DNA of 39,681 bases from an uncultured Clostridia bacterium (GTDB lineage: Bacteria; Bacillota; Clostridia; TANB77; CAG-508), in NCBI GenBank assembly GCA_944391885.1, contig CALXVE010000003.1:1-39681 (forward strand), given 5' to 3'. The position numbers and the translations under genes are program-made. Every line of letters begins with the position of its first letter. Position 1 is the stretch's first letter. Of the stretch, positions 1 through 7,520 are shown piece after piece. Under the pieces are notes generated by a model that had not been told where the DNA came from, ran no database searches, and saw only the letters and a list, made by a program, of their open reading frames with translations.

Positions 1-298
1 GGTAATTTACAAGTGCGTTCATTGTGCAATCCATTGGATGAACATGGTTTTAAATTGTAATTTTCCCATCTTCCGCTTTTCTTATATTTTGCCCGTCTTC
101 AATTTTAAATCCGAATAATACCTTATTTAAAATCCATACAATCGGAGCAAAAATGTGAAATATTAAATTTGAAACCAAGTTAAATATACCGTTTTTACAA
201 ATAAACTTGTAATTATTGCTTATCTCAAACTTTAATGGTTCCCACATATGAAAAACTTGGTCGTCACCTTTTAATTTTTCATAATTTACTTCTTTCAT
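1..298 (-). pseudogene. PlsC-like acyltransferase, interrupted by TAA, runs off window
   Basis: The frame opens at ATG 298 with AAGGAA upstream and reads 82 residues to a TAA at 52-50. The same frame then continues to base 2 and encodes NHVHPMDCTMNALVNY, which contains the HX4D catalytic motif (HVHPMD) of PlsC/LPLAT acyltransferases. The 82 residues before the stop look like the usual N-terminal part, with a hydrophobic segment (IFHIFAPIVWILNKVLFGF) and then the lead-in to the active site. The stop therefore separates the N-terminus from the whole catalytic part. It follows a GT4 glycosyltransferase gene by 35 bases, a pairing typical of glycolipid synthesis. It may be a true nonsense mutation or a base error near a contig end. 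The rest of the gene lies outside the window. Confidence 0.75.
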
Positions 299-333
299 TT
301 TTTCATTTTCCTTTTCATATTATATTTTTTATC

Positions 334-1149
334 CTAGGCTTTTCTTTCCGCTATTTCTTCTTTAAACATTTCTTCCATTTTGTGAATACTATTTTCTATT
401 TTAAAATTCTCTGCAAATTTTGCATATTCTTTTTCCATTTTTTGTTTTTCTTCTGCATTATCTAACCAATAATCAATTTTATTTTTAAGTTCTTCGGTAT
501 TTCCTGCTTCAAAAAGGCTCCTTTCATCCAATGCAAATTGCTTTGTTGCAGATTGAGTACTTTTAGCAATTACAGGAACAAGTCCTGTTGCAATTGCCTC
601 TATGCAAGAAATGGCTTCTATTTCTGCATCTGAGGTATGCACATATAAATCTGTGTAACTTAGTAATTTTTTTAAATCTTCTTTTTTAAAAAAGTCCATA
701 ATAGGTTTATTTGCAAGTTTTTCACCCATTTTTGTATATTGTTTTTTCATTGGTCCATTTCCTGCAAAAACTAATTGAATTTTATTTGAATATTTTGATT
801 TTTTACTTGCTTCTATTAATAAATCCTGCCTCTTTTCTGCAGATAACCTTCCAACCATAGTAATTACAATTTTGTCTTTTAGTTCTTCTGGCTTTTCTGC
901 TCTATTATATACCCAGTCTGGTTCAATTCCATTTGATATAACATGCAATTTTGCTGTATATCCATGTTTTGATAATTCATCTGCAATTAACTTACTTGGG
1001 CAATGTATATGATTAAATCTATTAAAAAACTTATCTCTAAACAAATAATATATCTGGTCATTTACCTTTGTTTTTTTACCCAACCCAATAGTAATTGTAG
1101 TTCCGTTATTTGCTCCGTCATACTGGTCTATTACAACTAGTATATTCAT
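334..1149 (-). CDS. GT4 glycosyltransferase (GtfA-like), internally deleted
   Basis: This 271-residue open frame belongs to the GT4 glycosyltransferases that glucosylate diacylglycerol in Firmicutes, which are usually about 380 residues long. The start MNILVVIDQYDGANNGTT is the normal N-terminus. The sequence then passes directly to TIGLGKKTKVND and IHCPSKLIADELSKHGY, which in the family lie roughly 110 residues further on. The C-terminal nucleotide-sugar half looks complete: MVGRLSAEKRQD, FAGNGPMKKQY and the EAISCIEAIATG acidic motif. The N-terminal Rossmann domain that binds the acceptor is thus mostly missing, although the frame is kept. It is probably non-functional. Its operon partner, the acyltransferase at 1-298, is also broken. 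Confidence 0.7.
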   Translation of the reverse strand: MNILVVIDQYDGANNGTTITIGLGKKTKVNDQIYYLFRDKFFNRFNHIHCPSKLIADELSKHGYTAKLHVISNGIEPDWVYNRAEKPEELKDKIVITMVGRLSAEKRQDLLIEASKKSKYSNKIQLVFAGNGPMKKQYTKMGEKLANKPIMDFFKKEDLKKLLSYTDLYVHTSDAEIEAISCIEAIATGLVPVIAKSTQSATKQFALDERSLFEAGNTEELKNKIDYWLDNAEEKQKMEKEYAKFAENFKIENSIHKMEEMFKEEIAERKA

Positions 1150-1173
1150 GCTTATCTAATTCCTTTAATTTTT

Positions 1174-1200
1174 TAATCTTTTGCACCTTTAAAGATTATA
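1174..1200 (-). promoter_or_regulatory. Inverted repeat next to a -10-like box before the GT4 gene
   Basis: TAATCTTT at 1174-1181 and AAAGATTA at 1191-1198 form a perfect 8-base inverted repeat with a 9-base loop. On the minus strand TATAAT (1200-1195) lies at its edge, 46 bases before the GT4 start. I see no convincing -35 box. It could be a promoter with an operator. Confidence 0.3.
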
Positions 1201-1364
1201 TCATATTTTTACAATTTTGGCTATTTTTTTATAAAATCTTTAATTTTTTGCTTTATACTCCATATATTTCCTTATATTTTTTAAGTTTTCCTTTTCTTTC
1301 TGAGTAAAATGCTGTATAATATGTGCATGTAATAATTAAGATGCGTCCCTAAAAGGAGATTTTT

Positions 1365-1901
1365 ATGCAAAAACTTAAATTAAGTAGATTTGAATTATAT
1401 GTATTATACTTTTTTATTTTTGCTTTTATTGGATGGCTAATGGAAACTGTTTATGCAATTTTTACTTTAGGTCATTTTGTTAAAAGAGGTTTTTTATATG
1501 GTCCTATTTGCCCCATATATGGTTATGGTGCTTTAATGCTTATTCTATTTTTGGCCAAATACCGCAAAAATAACTTAAAGCTTTTTATATATGCAGCGAT
1601 TATCTTTTCTGCATTTGAATATGTAGTAAGTTATGGGCTTGATGCATTATTTGCTATGCATTGGTGGGATTATACTAATAAATTTTTTAATTTAAATGGG
1701 CGTATTACTCTTTCTTTTTCTGTTGCATGGGGACTTATTGCAATTTTATTTATTAATCATATATACCCATTTTTAAAAAAGAAAGTTAATTTATTCTTAT
1801 CCAAATTTCCATATAGTTTGCAAATAACTATAGTTAGAGTGTTTTCACTAATTTTTGTTGTTGATACGGTTGCATCATTTATTAGATATTTAAGTATTTA
1901 A
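1365..1901 (+). CDS. PF06541-type integral membrane protein (putative ABC-transporter type IV)
   Basis: A 178-residue, very hydrophobic protein with about five membrane segments. The N-terminal region with FIFAFIGWLMETVYAIF and then KRGFLYGPICPIYGYGAL is characteristic of the PF06541 family, often annotated as a putative ABC transporter permease although no ATPase partner is usually found. No ATPase gene is nearby here. The start is supported by AAAAGGAG eight bases upstream, and TATAAT at 1315-1320 may be the -10 box. It is the only clear plus-strand gene of the window and is convergent with trmR, sharing a hairpin terminator. Its biochemical function is unknown. Confidence 0.8.
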   Translation: MQKLKLSRFELYVLYFFIFAFIGWLMETVYAIFTLGHFVKRGFLYGPICPIYGYGALMLILFLAKYRKNNLKLFIYAAIIFSAFEYVVSYGLDALFAMHWWDYTNKFFNLNGRITLSFSVAWGLIAILFINHIYPFLKKKVNLFLSKFPYSLQITIVRVFSLIFVVDTVASFIRYLSI

Positions 1902-1931
1902 AAATCCCACGATTAAATCTCGTGAGATTTT
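1901..1931. terminator. Bidirectional terminator between convergent genes
   Basis: AAAATCCCACGA (1901-1912) pairs with TCGTGAGATTTT (1920-1931) with one mismatch, which becomes G-U in the minus-strand RNA. A run of T follows on the plus strand. The stem includes the last codons of trmR, whose stop codon lies in the loop. Confidence 0.75.
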
Positions 1932-2518
1932 TTTATTACTTTTGATAATGCTAATCCATCACCTATTTCCAAAATTTTTGACTCTAGATTTTGATTATTA
2001 TTAATTTCTGCAATATATTCTCTTAAATTATTAACTGCAGTGCGTTGTTTGTGTTTATTATAGTCACTCATAACATAGCCTTTGTATAAAATATTATCTG
2101 CTATTATTATGCTTCCTATGTGGCTTAGTCTAATTGCTTCACTTAGGAAAAATGGATATTTGCCCTTTGCAGCATCAATAAAAATAACATCATATTCCTC
2201 AGTCAAAGTTGGTAAAATTTCTACCGCATCACCTTCATAAATGCAAATTTTATCTTCTACTTCTGCCTTTTTTATATTCTCTCTTGCTTCTTTTACTCTA
2301 TCAGATTCTCTTTCTATAGTGTCAATTCTGCCTTCTTGTCCTAAATACTCGGAAAAGCAGATGGCTGAATATCCAACTGCTGTTCCTATTTCTAATATTC
2401 TATTTGGTCTTTCCTTTTTTAAAATTTCAGCTACAACATCTAAAGTATCATCCATAATGATTGGAATATGTTCATCTAGTGCCTTTTGCTTAATTTTAAT
2501 TAATTCTTCCTTGTTCAT
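1913..2518 (-). CDS. trmR: tRNA 5-hydroxyuridine O-methyltransferase (TrmR/YrrM family)
   Basis: A 201-residue class I SAM-dependent O-methyltransferase. The SAM-binding motif is RILEIGTAVGYSAI near residues 40-53, the acidic residue binding the ribose is in IDTIERE, and the metal/catalytic region is VIFIDAAKGKYPFF. The C-terminal segment ending in KHKQRTAVNNLREYI is typical of YrrM/TrmR, which methylates 5-hydroxyuridine at the wobble position of tRNA to give mo5U. AGAGGA lies nine bases before the ATG. It follows typA by 25 bases and is probably co-transcribed, so the pair is a translation-related unit. A less specific catechol-type O-methyltransferase role cannot be excluded from sequence alone. 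Confidence 0.8.
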   Translation of the reverse strand: MNKEELIKIKQKALDEHIPIIMDDTLDVVAEILKKERPNRILEIGTAVGYSAICFSEYLGQEGRIDTIERESDRVKEARENIKKAEVEDKICIYEGDAVEILPTLTEEYDVIFIDAAKGKYPFFLSEAIRLSHIGSIIIADNILYKGYVMSDYNKHKQRTAVNNLREYIAEINNNQNLESKILEIGDGLALSKVIKKSHEI

Positions 2519-2543
2519 ATATTTGTGTCCTCTTAATTATTTT

Positions 2544-4364
2544 TTAACTGGTGGTTCTTCTAGCCATCCTTTCCCTTGTCTTATTATCTAATATTTTCTT
2601 TCTTAAACGAATATTTTTTGGTGTTACTTCCACAAGTTCATCTTCTGCAATAAATTCAATCGCCTTTTCTAGAGACATTTGAATTGGTGGAACTAAACGT
2701 AACGCATCATCTGAACCAGAAGCTCTAGTATTTGTTAAATGTTTTTCTTTGCATACATTTATAGAGATATCTTCATTTCTTGAATTTATACCTACTATCA
2801 TACCTTCATATACTTCTACACCTGCTCCAATTAGTAATTCTCCTCTTTCTTGAGCATTGTATAATCCATAAGTAATAGAAGTTCCTGGTTCGAAAGCTAC
2901 TAAAACACCTCTTGTTCTTGATTGTATTTCGCCTTTATATGGCTCATATGAATCGAAAATGCTGTTCATTGTTCCTTCACCTTTTGTGTCTGTTAGAAAT
3001 TCTGTCCTATAACCAATTAGTCCTCTTGCAGGAATTTTAAATTCCACTTTAGTGTGTCCAATTTCAGCAGGTTCCATATTAAGCATTTCTGCTTTTCTTC
3101 TACCTAATTTTTCAATTACATTTCCTATGCAGTCATCAGGTACATTTACAACTAATCTTTCAATTGGTTCACATTTTACTCCATCAATTTCTTTAAAAAT
3201 AACCTTTGGACGAGACACTAAAAGTTCAAAACCTTCTCTTCTCATTGTTTCAATAAGTACAGATAAATGTAATTCTCCACGTCCACAAACTTCAAAGCTA
3301 TCTGGTGTATCAGTTTCTTTTACACGTAAGCTTACATTTCTTTCAAGTTCTTTAAATAATCTATCACGAATATGCCTTGAAGTAACAAATTGTCCTTCTC
3401 TACCAGCAAGTGGTCCATTATTTACACTAAATGTCATAGATACTGTAGGTTCATCAATATCTACAAATTCTATTTTTTCAGGATTATTAATATCACAAAT
3501 TGTCTCACCAATATTAATATCTGGAATACCAGAAGTACAAACAATATCACCTGCTCCTACTTCTTCTACTTCAACTCTTTTTAATCCTTGATAGGTAAAT
3601 AGTTTTGCAATTTTTCCTTGTGCAACTTTGCCATCTCTTTTGCAAACACTAACTGCCATACCAGCTTTTATTGTGCCACGCTCTACTCTACCAACTGCAA
3701 TTCTTCCCAAATAATCATCATAGTCAATATTAGAAACTAGCATTTGCATTGTTCCCTCTTGCTCACAAGCAGGTGGGTTAATAGTTTTTATAATAGTATC
3801 AAAAATACAAGTAACATTGTCGCTTTCGTCTTCTAAATTCATTTTTGCAATACCATTTTTAGCAGAAGCATAAATTACTGGAAAATCTAATTGCTCATCA
3901 TTTGCATTTAGCTCAATAAATAACTCTAGAACTTGATCTACAACTTTTAAAGGATTTGCACCTGGTCTATCTATTTTATTAATAACAACAATTGGTTTTA
4001 AATTTAAAGCCAATGATTTTTTTAAAACCTCTCTTGTTTGTGGCATTGGTCCTTCAAAAGCATCAACTAAAAGAAGTACACCATCTACCATTTTAAGTAC
4101 ACGTTCTACTTCTCCACCAAAATCTGCATGCCCTGGGGTGTCCACTATATTAATTTTAACACCATTATACATAACAGAAGTATTTTTTGAAAGAATTGTA
4201 ATACCTCTTTCCTTTTCAATATCTCCTGAATCCATTACTCTTTCAGCTACTTGTTCATTTTCCCTAAAAATATGGCTTTGCCTTAAAAGTGCATCTACTA
4301 ATGTAGTTTTTCCATGGTCTACGTGTGCAATAATTGCTATGTTTCTAATATTTTGATTGTTCAT
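2544..4364 (-). CDS. typA: Ribosome-associated GTPase TypA/BipA
   Basis: A 606-residue translational GTPase, full length for the family. G1 is AHVDHGKTT (residues 14-22), the switch I end is RGITI, G3 is DTPGHADFGG and G4 is NKIDRPGA. EF-G-like domains II, III and V follow. The C-terminal region with GTSITYGLYNAQERG and the conserved KHLTNTRASGSDDALRL identifies TypA/BipA rather than EF-G or LepA. It binds the 70S ribosome and helps 50S assembly and stress or cold adaptation. AGGGG lies eight bases before the ATG. Gene order typA-trmR suggests one transcript. Confidence 0.97.
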   Translation of the reverse strand: MNNQNIRNIAIIAHVDHGKTTLVDALLRQSHIFRENEQVAERVMDSGDIEKERGITILSKNTSVMYNGVKINIVDTPGHADFGGEVERVLKMVDGVLLLVDAFEGPMPQTREVLKKSLALNLKPIVVINKIDRPGANPLKVVDQVLELFIELNANDEQLDFPVIYASAKNGIAKMNLEDESDNVTCIFDTIIKTINPPACEQEGTMQMLVSNIDYDDYLGRIAVGRVERGTIKAGMAVSVCKRDGKVAQGKIAKLFTYQGLKRVEVEEVGAGDIVCTSGIPDINIGETICDINNPEKIEFVDIDEPTVSMTFSVNNGPLAGREGQFVTSRHIRDRLFKELERNVSLRVKETDTPDSFEVCGRGELHLSVLIETMRREGFELLVSRPKVIFKEIDGVKCEPIERLVVNVPDDCIGNVIEKLGRRKAEMLNMEPAEIGHTKVEFKIPARGLIGYRTEFLTDTKGEGTMNSIFDSYEPYKGEIQSRTRGVLVAFEPGTSITYGLYNAQERGELLIGAGVEVYEGMIVGINSRNEDISINVCKEKHLTNTRASGSDDALRLVPPIQMSLEKAIEFIAEDELVEVTPKNIRLRKKILDNKTRERMARRTTS

Positions 4365-4443
4365 TTCTATTACCCCTTATATATTTTTTATTTATCACAT
4401 ATTTGTATTATAAAACTTAAATTATATGATTTTTACTGCAAAA

Positions 4444-4475
4444 AATATAGTGAAAATTTAATTACTCACTATATT
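4444..4475 (-). terminator. Intrinsic terminator after plsC
   Basis: AATATAGTGA (4444-4453) and TCACTATATT (4466-4475) form a perfect 10-bp stem with a 12-base loop. T-rich tracts on both sides suit termination of plsC on the minus strand and possibly the other direction as well. Confidence 0.7.
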
Positions 4476-4511
4476 TTTATTTTTTCTAAATTCAACATAT
4501 ATTATTATACT

Positions 4512-5099
4512 CTAGTTCTTTTCCTTTGTCAACATAATTATGTTATCCATAATCTCTTTGCTAACTTTATCTAAAACCTCTTTTTCTGGTTTATTTGAAT
4601 AATATTCACTAAAATCTAAAGGTTTGCCATAATTAAGAGTCACCTTATGAAATGGCTTCATCTCACCTTGAATTCCAACTGGAATCACTGGAACTTTCCC
4701 CTTTAAAGCCATAAATGCAGCACCATTTTGTGCTTTTCCGTTTTTTTCCATACCATGTCTAGTTCCTTCTGGGAATATCATTAAAATATGACCTTCTTTT
4801 AGCACTTTTAAGGAAAATTTTAATGATTCAATGTCCATCTTTCCCCTTTTAACAGGGAACACCCAACATTTTTTAGCAAACCATTTTATAAAGCCATTTT
4901 TAAATAATTCTTGTTTTGCCATAATATACATTTTTCTTTTAGAACATGACACTATAATTGGTGGATCCCAATTTGACTGGTGATTTGCACACATTATATA
5001 TGCTCCAGTTTTTGGCACATTTTCTTCTCCAACTTTTTTCACTCTAAAAACTATATATGAAAAAATACGTACTAAAAATACAACAATTGCTCTAATCAT
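4512..5099 (-). CDS. plsC: 1-acyl-sn-glycerol-3-phosphate acyltransferase (PlsC family)
   Basis: A 195-residue membrane-associated acyltransferase that acylates lysophosphatidic acid to phosphatidic acid. It has an N-terminal hydrophobic segment (residues 3-18), the HX4D catalytic motif in CANHQSNWDPP (about residue 39), the substrate-binding FPEGTRHG motif near residue 109 and the PVIPVGI motif near 137. AAGGA lies upstream of the ATG, and a good promoter (TTGACA, 16 bases, TAAAAT) precedes it. It appears monocistronic, with its own terminator. Unlike the PlsC relative at 1-298, this copy is intact and could cover the essential function. Confidence 0.9.
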   Translation of the reverse strand: MIRAIVVFLVRIFSYIVFRVKKVGEENVPKTGAYIMCANHQSNWDPPIIVSCSKRKMYIMAKQELFKNGFIKWFAKKCWVFPVKRGKMDIESLKFSLKVLKEGHILMIFPEGTRHGMEKNGKAQNGAAFMALKGKVPVIPVGIQGEMKPFHKVTLNYGKPLDFSEYYSNKPEKEVLDKVSKEIMDNIIMLTKEKN

Positions 5100-5134
5100 A
5101 ATTTGTTTCCTTCCAATATAATAAAGTCAAATAT

Positions 5135-5162
5135 ATTTTAACATAGCATATCTTAATGTCAA
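5135..5162 (-). promoter_or_regulatory. Promoter of plsC
   Basis: On the minus strand TTGACA (5162-5157) and TAAAAT (5140-5135) are separated by 16 bases, about 35 bases before the plsC start. The -35 box matches the vegetative consensus. Confidence 0.6.
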
Positions 5163-5215
5163 GTTTTTATTTTCTATTTTTTAGCACCTGTGTCATTAAT
5201 GCATCTTGTAATGTT

Positions 5216-5284
5216 TCATTTTTTCTTCACCACAATCCCAGCTTGCTTTAGTATAGCATTAAGGGTTCCTTTCTTTATATTTCT
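5216..5284 (-). pseudogene. 3' remnant of a hicA-type toxin gene
   Basis: In a frame other than that of higA, the minus strand encodes NIKKGTLNAILKQAGIVV, followed by KKK and a stop at 5218-5216. This matches the conserved C-terminus of HicA/YcfA-like mRNA interferases, where xxIKKGTLxxILKQAGI ends the dsRNA-binding-like fold. There is no start codon, no catalytic histidine region and no hicB neighbour. The fragment begins inside the last codons of higA. It is best read as the tail of a lost toxin gene. Confidence 0.5.
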
Positions 5285-5585
5285 AATCTTTCTGCTTATT
5301 TTTAAGTTGCTCTAGTGGTACAATTCGTATGGTATAGCCCATAGGATATAATAATTTAAATAACGTATCTATCCTTGGAGAATTAGTATGCTTTTCTATT
5401 CTAGCTATTACAGGTTGCTTAATTCCAGTTAGTTTGCTTAATTGTTGTTGTGTAAGATTATTCTTCTTTCTCGCCTCTATAGTTGCTTTTATTATTTCTT
5501 CTTCCATTTTAATTTCTTCTTTTTCTTCTGGAGTAAATTTCAAACTTGCTTTTACTTCTTTCCAAGTCAATTCTTTCTCGCTCAT
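5283..5585 (-). CDS. higA: HigA-type XRE-family antitoxin
   Basis: A 100-residue DNA-binding protein. The helix-turn-helix lies near residues 42-65 (LTQQQLSKLTGIKQPVIARI), followed by SPRIDTLFKLLYPMGY, typical of HigA antitoxins that pair with Gp49-like HigB toxins. The N-terminal MSEKELTWKEVKASL is also typical. It begins four bases after the stop of the higB remnant, as in intact higBA operons, with AAGGAG upstream. In the family it neutralises HigB and represses its own promoter; a palindromic operator is present upstream. Because the toxin is truncated, it may now act only as an orphan repressor. Confidence 0.85.
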   Translation of the reverse strand: MSEKELTWKEVKASLKFTPEEKEEIKMEEEIIKATIEARKKNNLTQQQLSKLTGIKQPVIARIEKHTNSPRIDTLFKLLYPMGYTIRIVPLEQLKNKQKD

Positions 5586-5589
5586 TTTT

Positions 5590-5730
5590 CTATCTCCTTT
5601 TCATATAATCTTCTAAACACTTCTTTGCTTTTATAATTTCATATTTAGGTGTTTTTTGCGTTTTTTTCATAAAGCATGTTAATATTACAAATTTATTATT
5701 ATCTAGATAAGCAAAAAGTATTTTATACAT
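5590..5730 (-). pseudogene. Truncated HigB (Gp49-like) toxin, 46 codons
   Basis: The minus strand encodes MYKILFAYLDNNKFVIL, then TCFMKKTQKTPKYEIIKAKK and a short tail ending in MKRR. The FxKKTQKTPxxEIxxAKK block is the C-terminal signature of Gp49-like HigB ribosome-dependent mRNA interferases, which normally have about 110 residues. The N-terminal half is absent: 21 bases upstream of ATG 5730 the frame has a TGA. However, AAAGAGG lies 12 bases before the ATG and a promoter begins about 35 bases upstream, so the shortened frame could still be translated. It probably has no toxin activity. Confidence 0.7.
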
Positions 5731-5763
5731 TAAATTGTTGCACCTCTTTCATGGCACATATTT

Positions 5764-5793
5764 ATTATAACATATTTGTTATAATTGTGTCAA
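5764..5793 (-). promoter_or_regulatory. Promoter and palindromic operator of the higBA locus
   Basis: On the minus strand TTGACA (5793-5788) and TATAAT (5769-5764) are 18 bases apart. A perfect inverted repeat, ATTATAAC (5764-5771) and GTTATAAT (5778-5785) with a 6-base centre, covers the -10 box and most of the spacer. This is where a HigA dimer would block RNA polymerase, as in known autoregulated TA operons. The rest of the gene-free stretch up to 6013 is AT-rich; apart from a short TAAGAAA/TTTCTTA repeat near 5823-5839 I see nothing in it. Confidence 0.75.
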
Positions 5794-6013
5794 TCAATTT
5801 TATTTTCTTTTCTGGGAAATTTTTAAGAAAAAATTTCTTATAGAATTTTAAAAATATTTAGATTTTAAATATAAACTTATAATACCCTTGTATTACCATA
5901 TTGTCAACAAAAATCGTTCGACAAATTATTACAAAATGTGACAAATTGCATTTGCTTTACAAAATTACTTTTTAACTTTTCATTGCACAGCCCAATAAAA
6001 GCTAACTATAAAT

Positions 6014-6041
6014 AAAAGGATACCTTTTACAGTATCCTTTT
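6014..6041 (-). terminator. Terminator of the polysaccharide operon
   Basis: AAAAGGATAC (6014-6023) and GTATCCTTTT (6032-6041) form a perfect 10-bp stem with an 8-base loop, 10 bases after the LCP gene stop. The minus-strand RNA has U-rich sequence after the stem. Confidence 0.8.
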
Positions 6042-6051
6042 AAAAATATAC

Positions 6052-7494
6052 CTATTCTCCCATAACAGCCTTAATTTTTTGTGTTGCACTTGTTACAGAA
6101 CTTGAATTTGGCACCATTACATACAATTGTTGACTACCCATAGAATATGTTGAAGAACTAGCACCTGTTCCTGTTAACGCATTAGTCGTAATCTTCCATG
6201 AAGACATATTATTTAATTGTTCCCTTACTAAACTACTAATTTCATCCTGCTTAATATTAGTTTGGAAACTTCCTTCCAATGAATTCAATATACTTGTATA
6301 TTTAGTTAAAATAGTATTACTATTTAGTACTTTTTTAATAATAGCCTCTATTACATGTTGCTGATTTTTAACTCTTTGATTATCGCCACTTGCAAAAGAA
6401 TATCTTTCTCTACTAAATGCTAATGCTTGATCCCCATTAACATGATTATAACCTTTATTAAATGAATAACCTTGAGTAGTAAAAGCATAATCTGAGTATA
6501 CATCAACACCACCTAAAGTATCTACTAATTTGATAACAGTTGTAAAGTTTACACGTACATAGTAATTAATATCAACATCTAACAAATCTTCCACTGTTGA
6601 AACAGTTTCATTAATACCATAAATACCAGAGTGTGTTAATTTATCTTTTGCACCATAGCTATGAAGTGTTACATAATAATCTCTTGGAATTGAGGTAAGC
6701 AGTACTTCATGAGTATTAGTATTAATTGTAGCTAAAATATTTGCGTCACTTCTTGCTACATTTGTTATATTTCCAGAAGTATCTATACCACTAATATATA
6801 CATTAAATATTCCATTATCTATGCTATATTTTGAGCCAGAACTTCCTTCATTTTTAGTTACTTCAAGCTCATGCTTTGCAGTATAAAGAATTTTAGTATC
6901 AGATTTAAAGCCTTTAATTTCTTCATCTAAAATATCATATTGCACTGAACTTATAAAGATAATATCTATATTCTCATCAATTAAGCTGTTTCCTAAATCA
7001 GTTAAGCTATCTTCTGTTTTATAAGTTACTTTTACTTTGCTATCTATTTCTTCTTTTACATCATCCACTACTTGGAATAAATAAACATCTTCATTTTCTA
7101 TATCCTCTATAGCATCATACTCACTATCTTTTCTTACAACAACATAATATTCCTCTGTTTCCGCAACAATTTTAAATACATTGCTTAAAAAGTCATCAGT
7201 TGCTAGAGTGTAATTTGTTACATACAAATATACACCAGATAAAAGTAATATAATTAAAAAACATATTATATTCATTGTTGGCTTTTTATGAGTTTTTACT
7301 AAACCAATTACCATTGCAAATGTAAATATAATTACAGCTACTGTAAAAATTGTTACATACATACCTGGTAGCATGTCTAATTTTAGTACTGAAATATAAA
7401 ATATTATTGTAATAACAACAAATACAAATGCTATTAACTTTAGAAAAGCATCTAATTTTCCGTTTCTTTTAGTTTTCTTTTTATTATTACTCAT
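6052..7494 (-). CDS. LytR-CpsA-Psr (LCP) family wall-polymer transferase
   Basis: A 480-residue membrane protein with about three N-terminal membrane segments (roughly residues 15-37, 44-65 and 73-92). A linker domain of about 130 residues follows, then the LCP catalytic domain from residue 231 (NVYISGIDTSG). Conserved residues are visible in NVARSDANIL, LLTSIPRDYYV, the FSRERY block near 370 and DNQRVKNQQ near 381, which hold the arginines and acids that bind the polyprenyl diphosphate. LCP enzymes transfer undecaprenyl-linked glycopolymers to peptidoglycan on the outer face. The gene is last in the polysaccharide operon and has a perfect GAAGGAGG site, so it most likely attaches this polymer to the wall. 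The linker (residues about 100-225) resembles a solute-binding fold and is unusual for short LCP proteins. Confidence 0.9.
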   Translation of the reverse strand: MSNNKKKTKRNGKLDAFLKLIAFVFVVITIIFYISVLKLDMLPGMYVTIFTVAVIIFTFAMVIGLVKTHKKPTMNIICFLIILLLSGVYLYVTNYTLATDDFLSNVFKIVAETEEYYVVVRKDSEYDAIEDIENEDVYLFQVVDDVKEEIDSKVKVTYKTEDSLTDLGNSLIDENIDIIFISSVQYDILDEEIKGFKSDTKILYTAKHELEVTKNEGSSGSKYSIDNGIFNVYISGIDTSGNITNVARSDANILATINTNTHEVLLTSIPRDYYVTLHSYGAKDKLTHSGIYGINETVSTVEDLLDVDINYYVRVNFTTVIKLVDTLGGVDVYSDYAFTTQGYSFNKGYNHVNGDQALAFSRERYSFASGDNQRVKNQQHVIEAIIKKVLNSNTILTKYTSILNSLEGSFQTNIKQDEISSLVREQLNNMSSWKITTNALTGTGASSSTYSMGSQQLYVMVPNSSSVTSATQKIKAVMGE

Positions 7495-7520
7495 TTAAGG
7501 CCTCCTTCAATATGAGTTGT

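Noticed and set aside
50..298. Complete 82-residue membrane protein
   Set aside because: The same frame after the stop encodes the PlsC active site, so it is the N-terminal piece of a broken acyltransferase.
3052..3591. 179-codon plus-strand frame inside typA
   Set aside because: TypA is certain on the other strand and the frame is low-complexity, rich in S, T and P, as shadows of GTPase genes often are.
5794..6013. Possible additional small gene or RNA between higBA and the LCP terminator
   Set aside because: AT-rich with stops in all frames and only a short TAAGAAA/TTTCTTA repeat and two GACAAATT copies; nothing that supports a gene.
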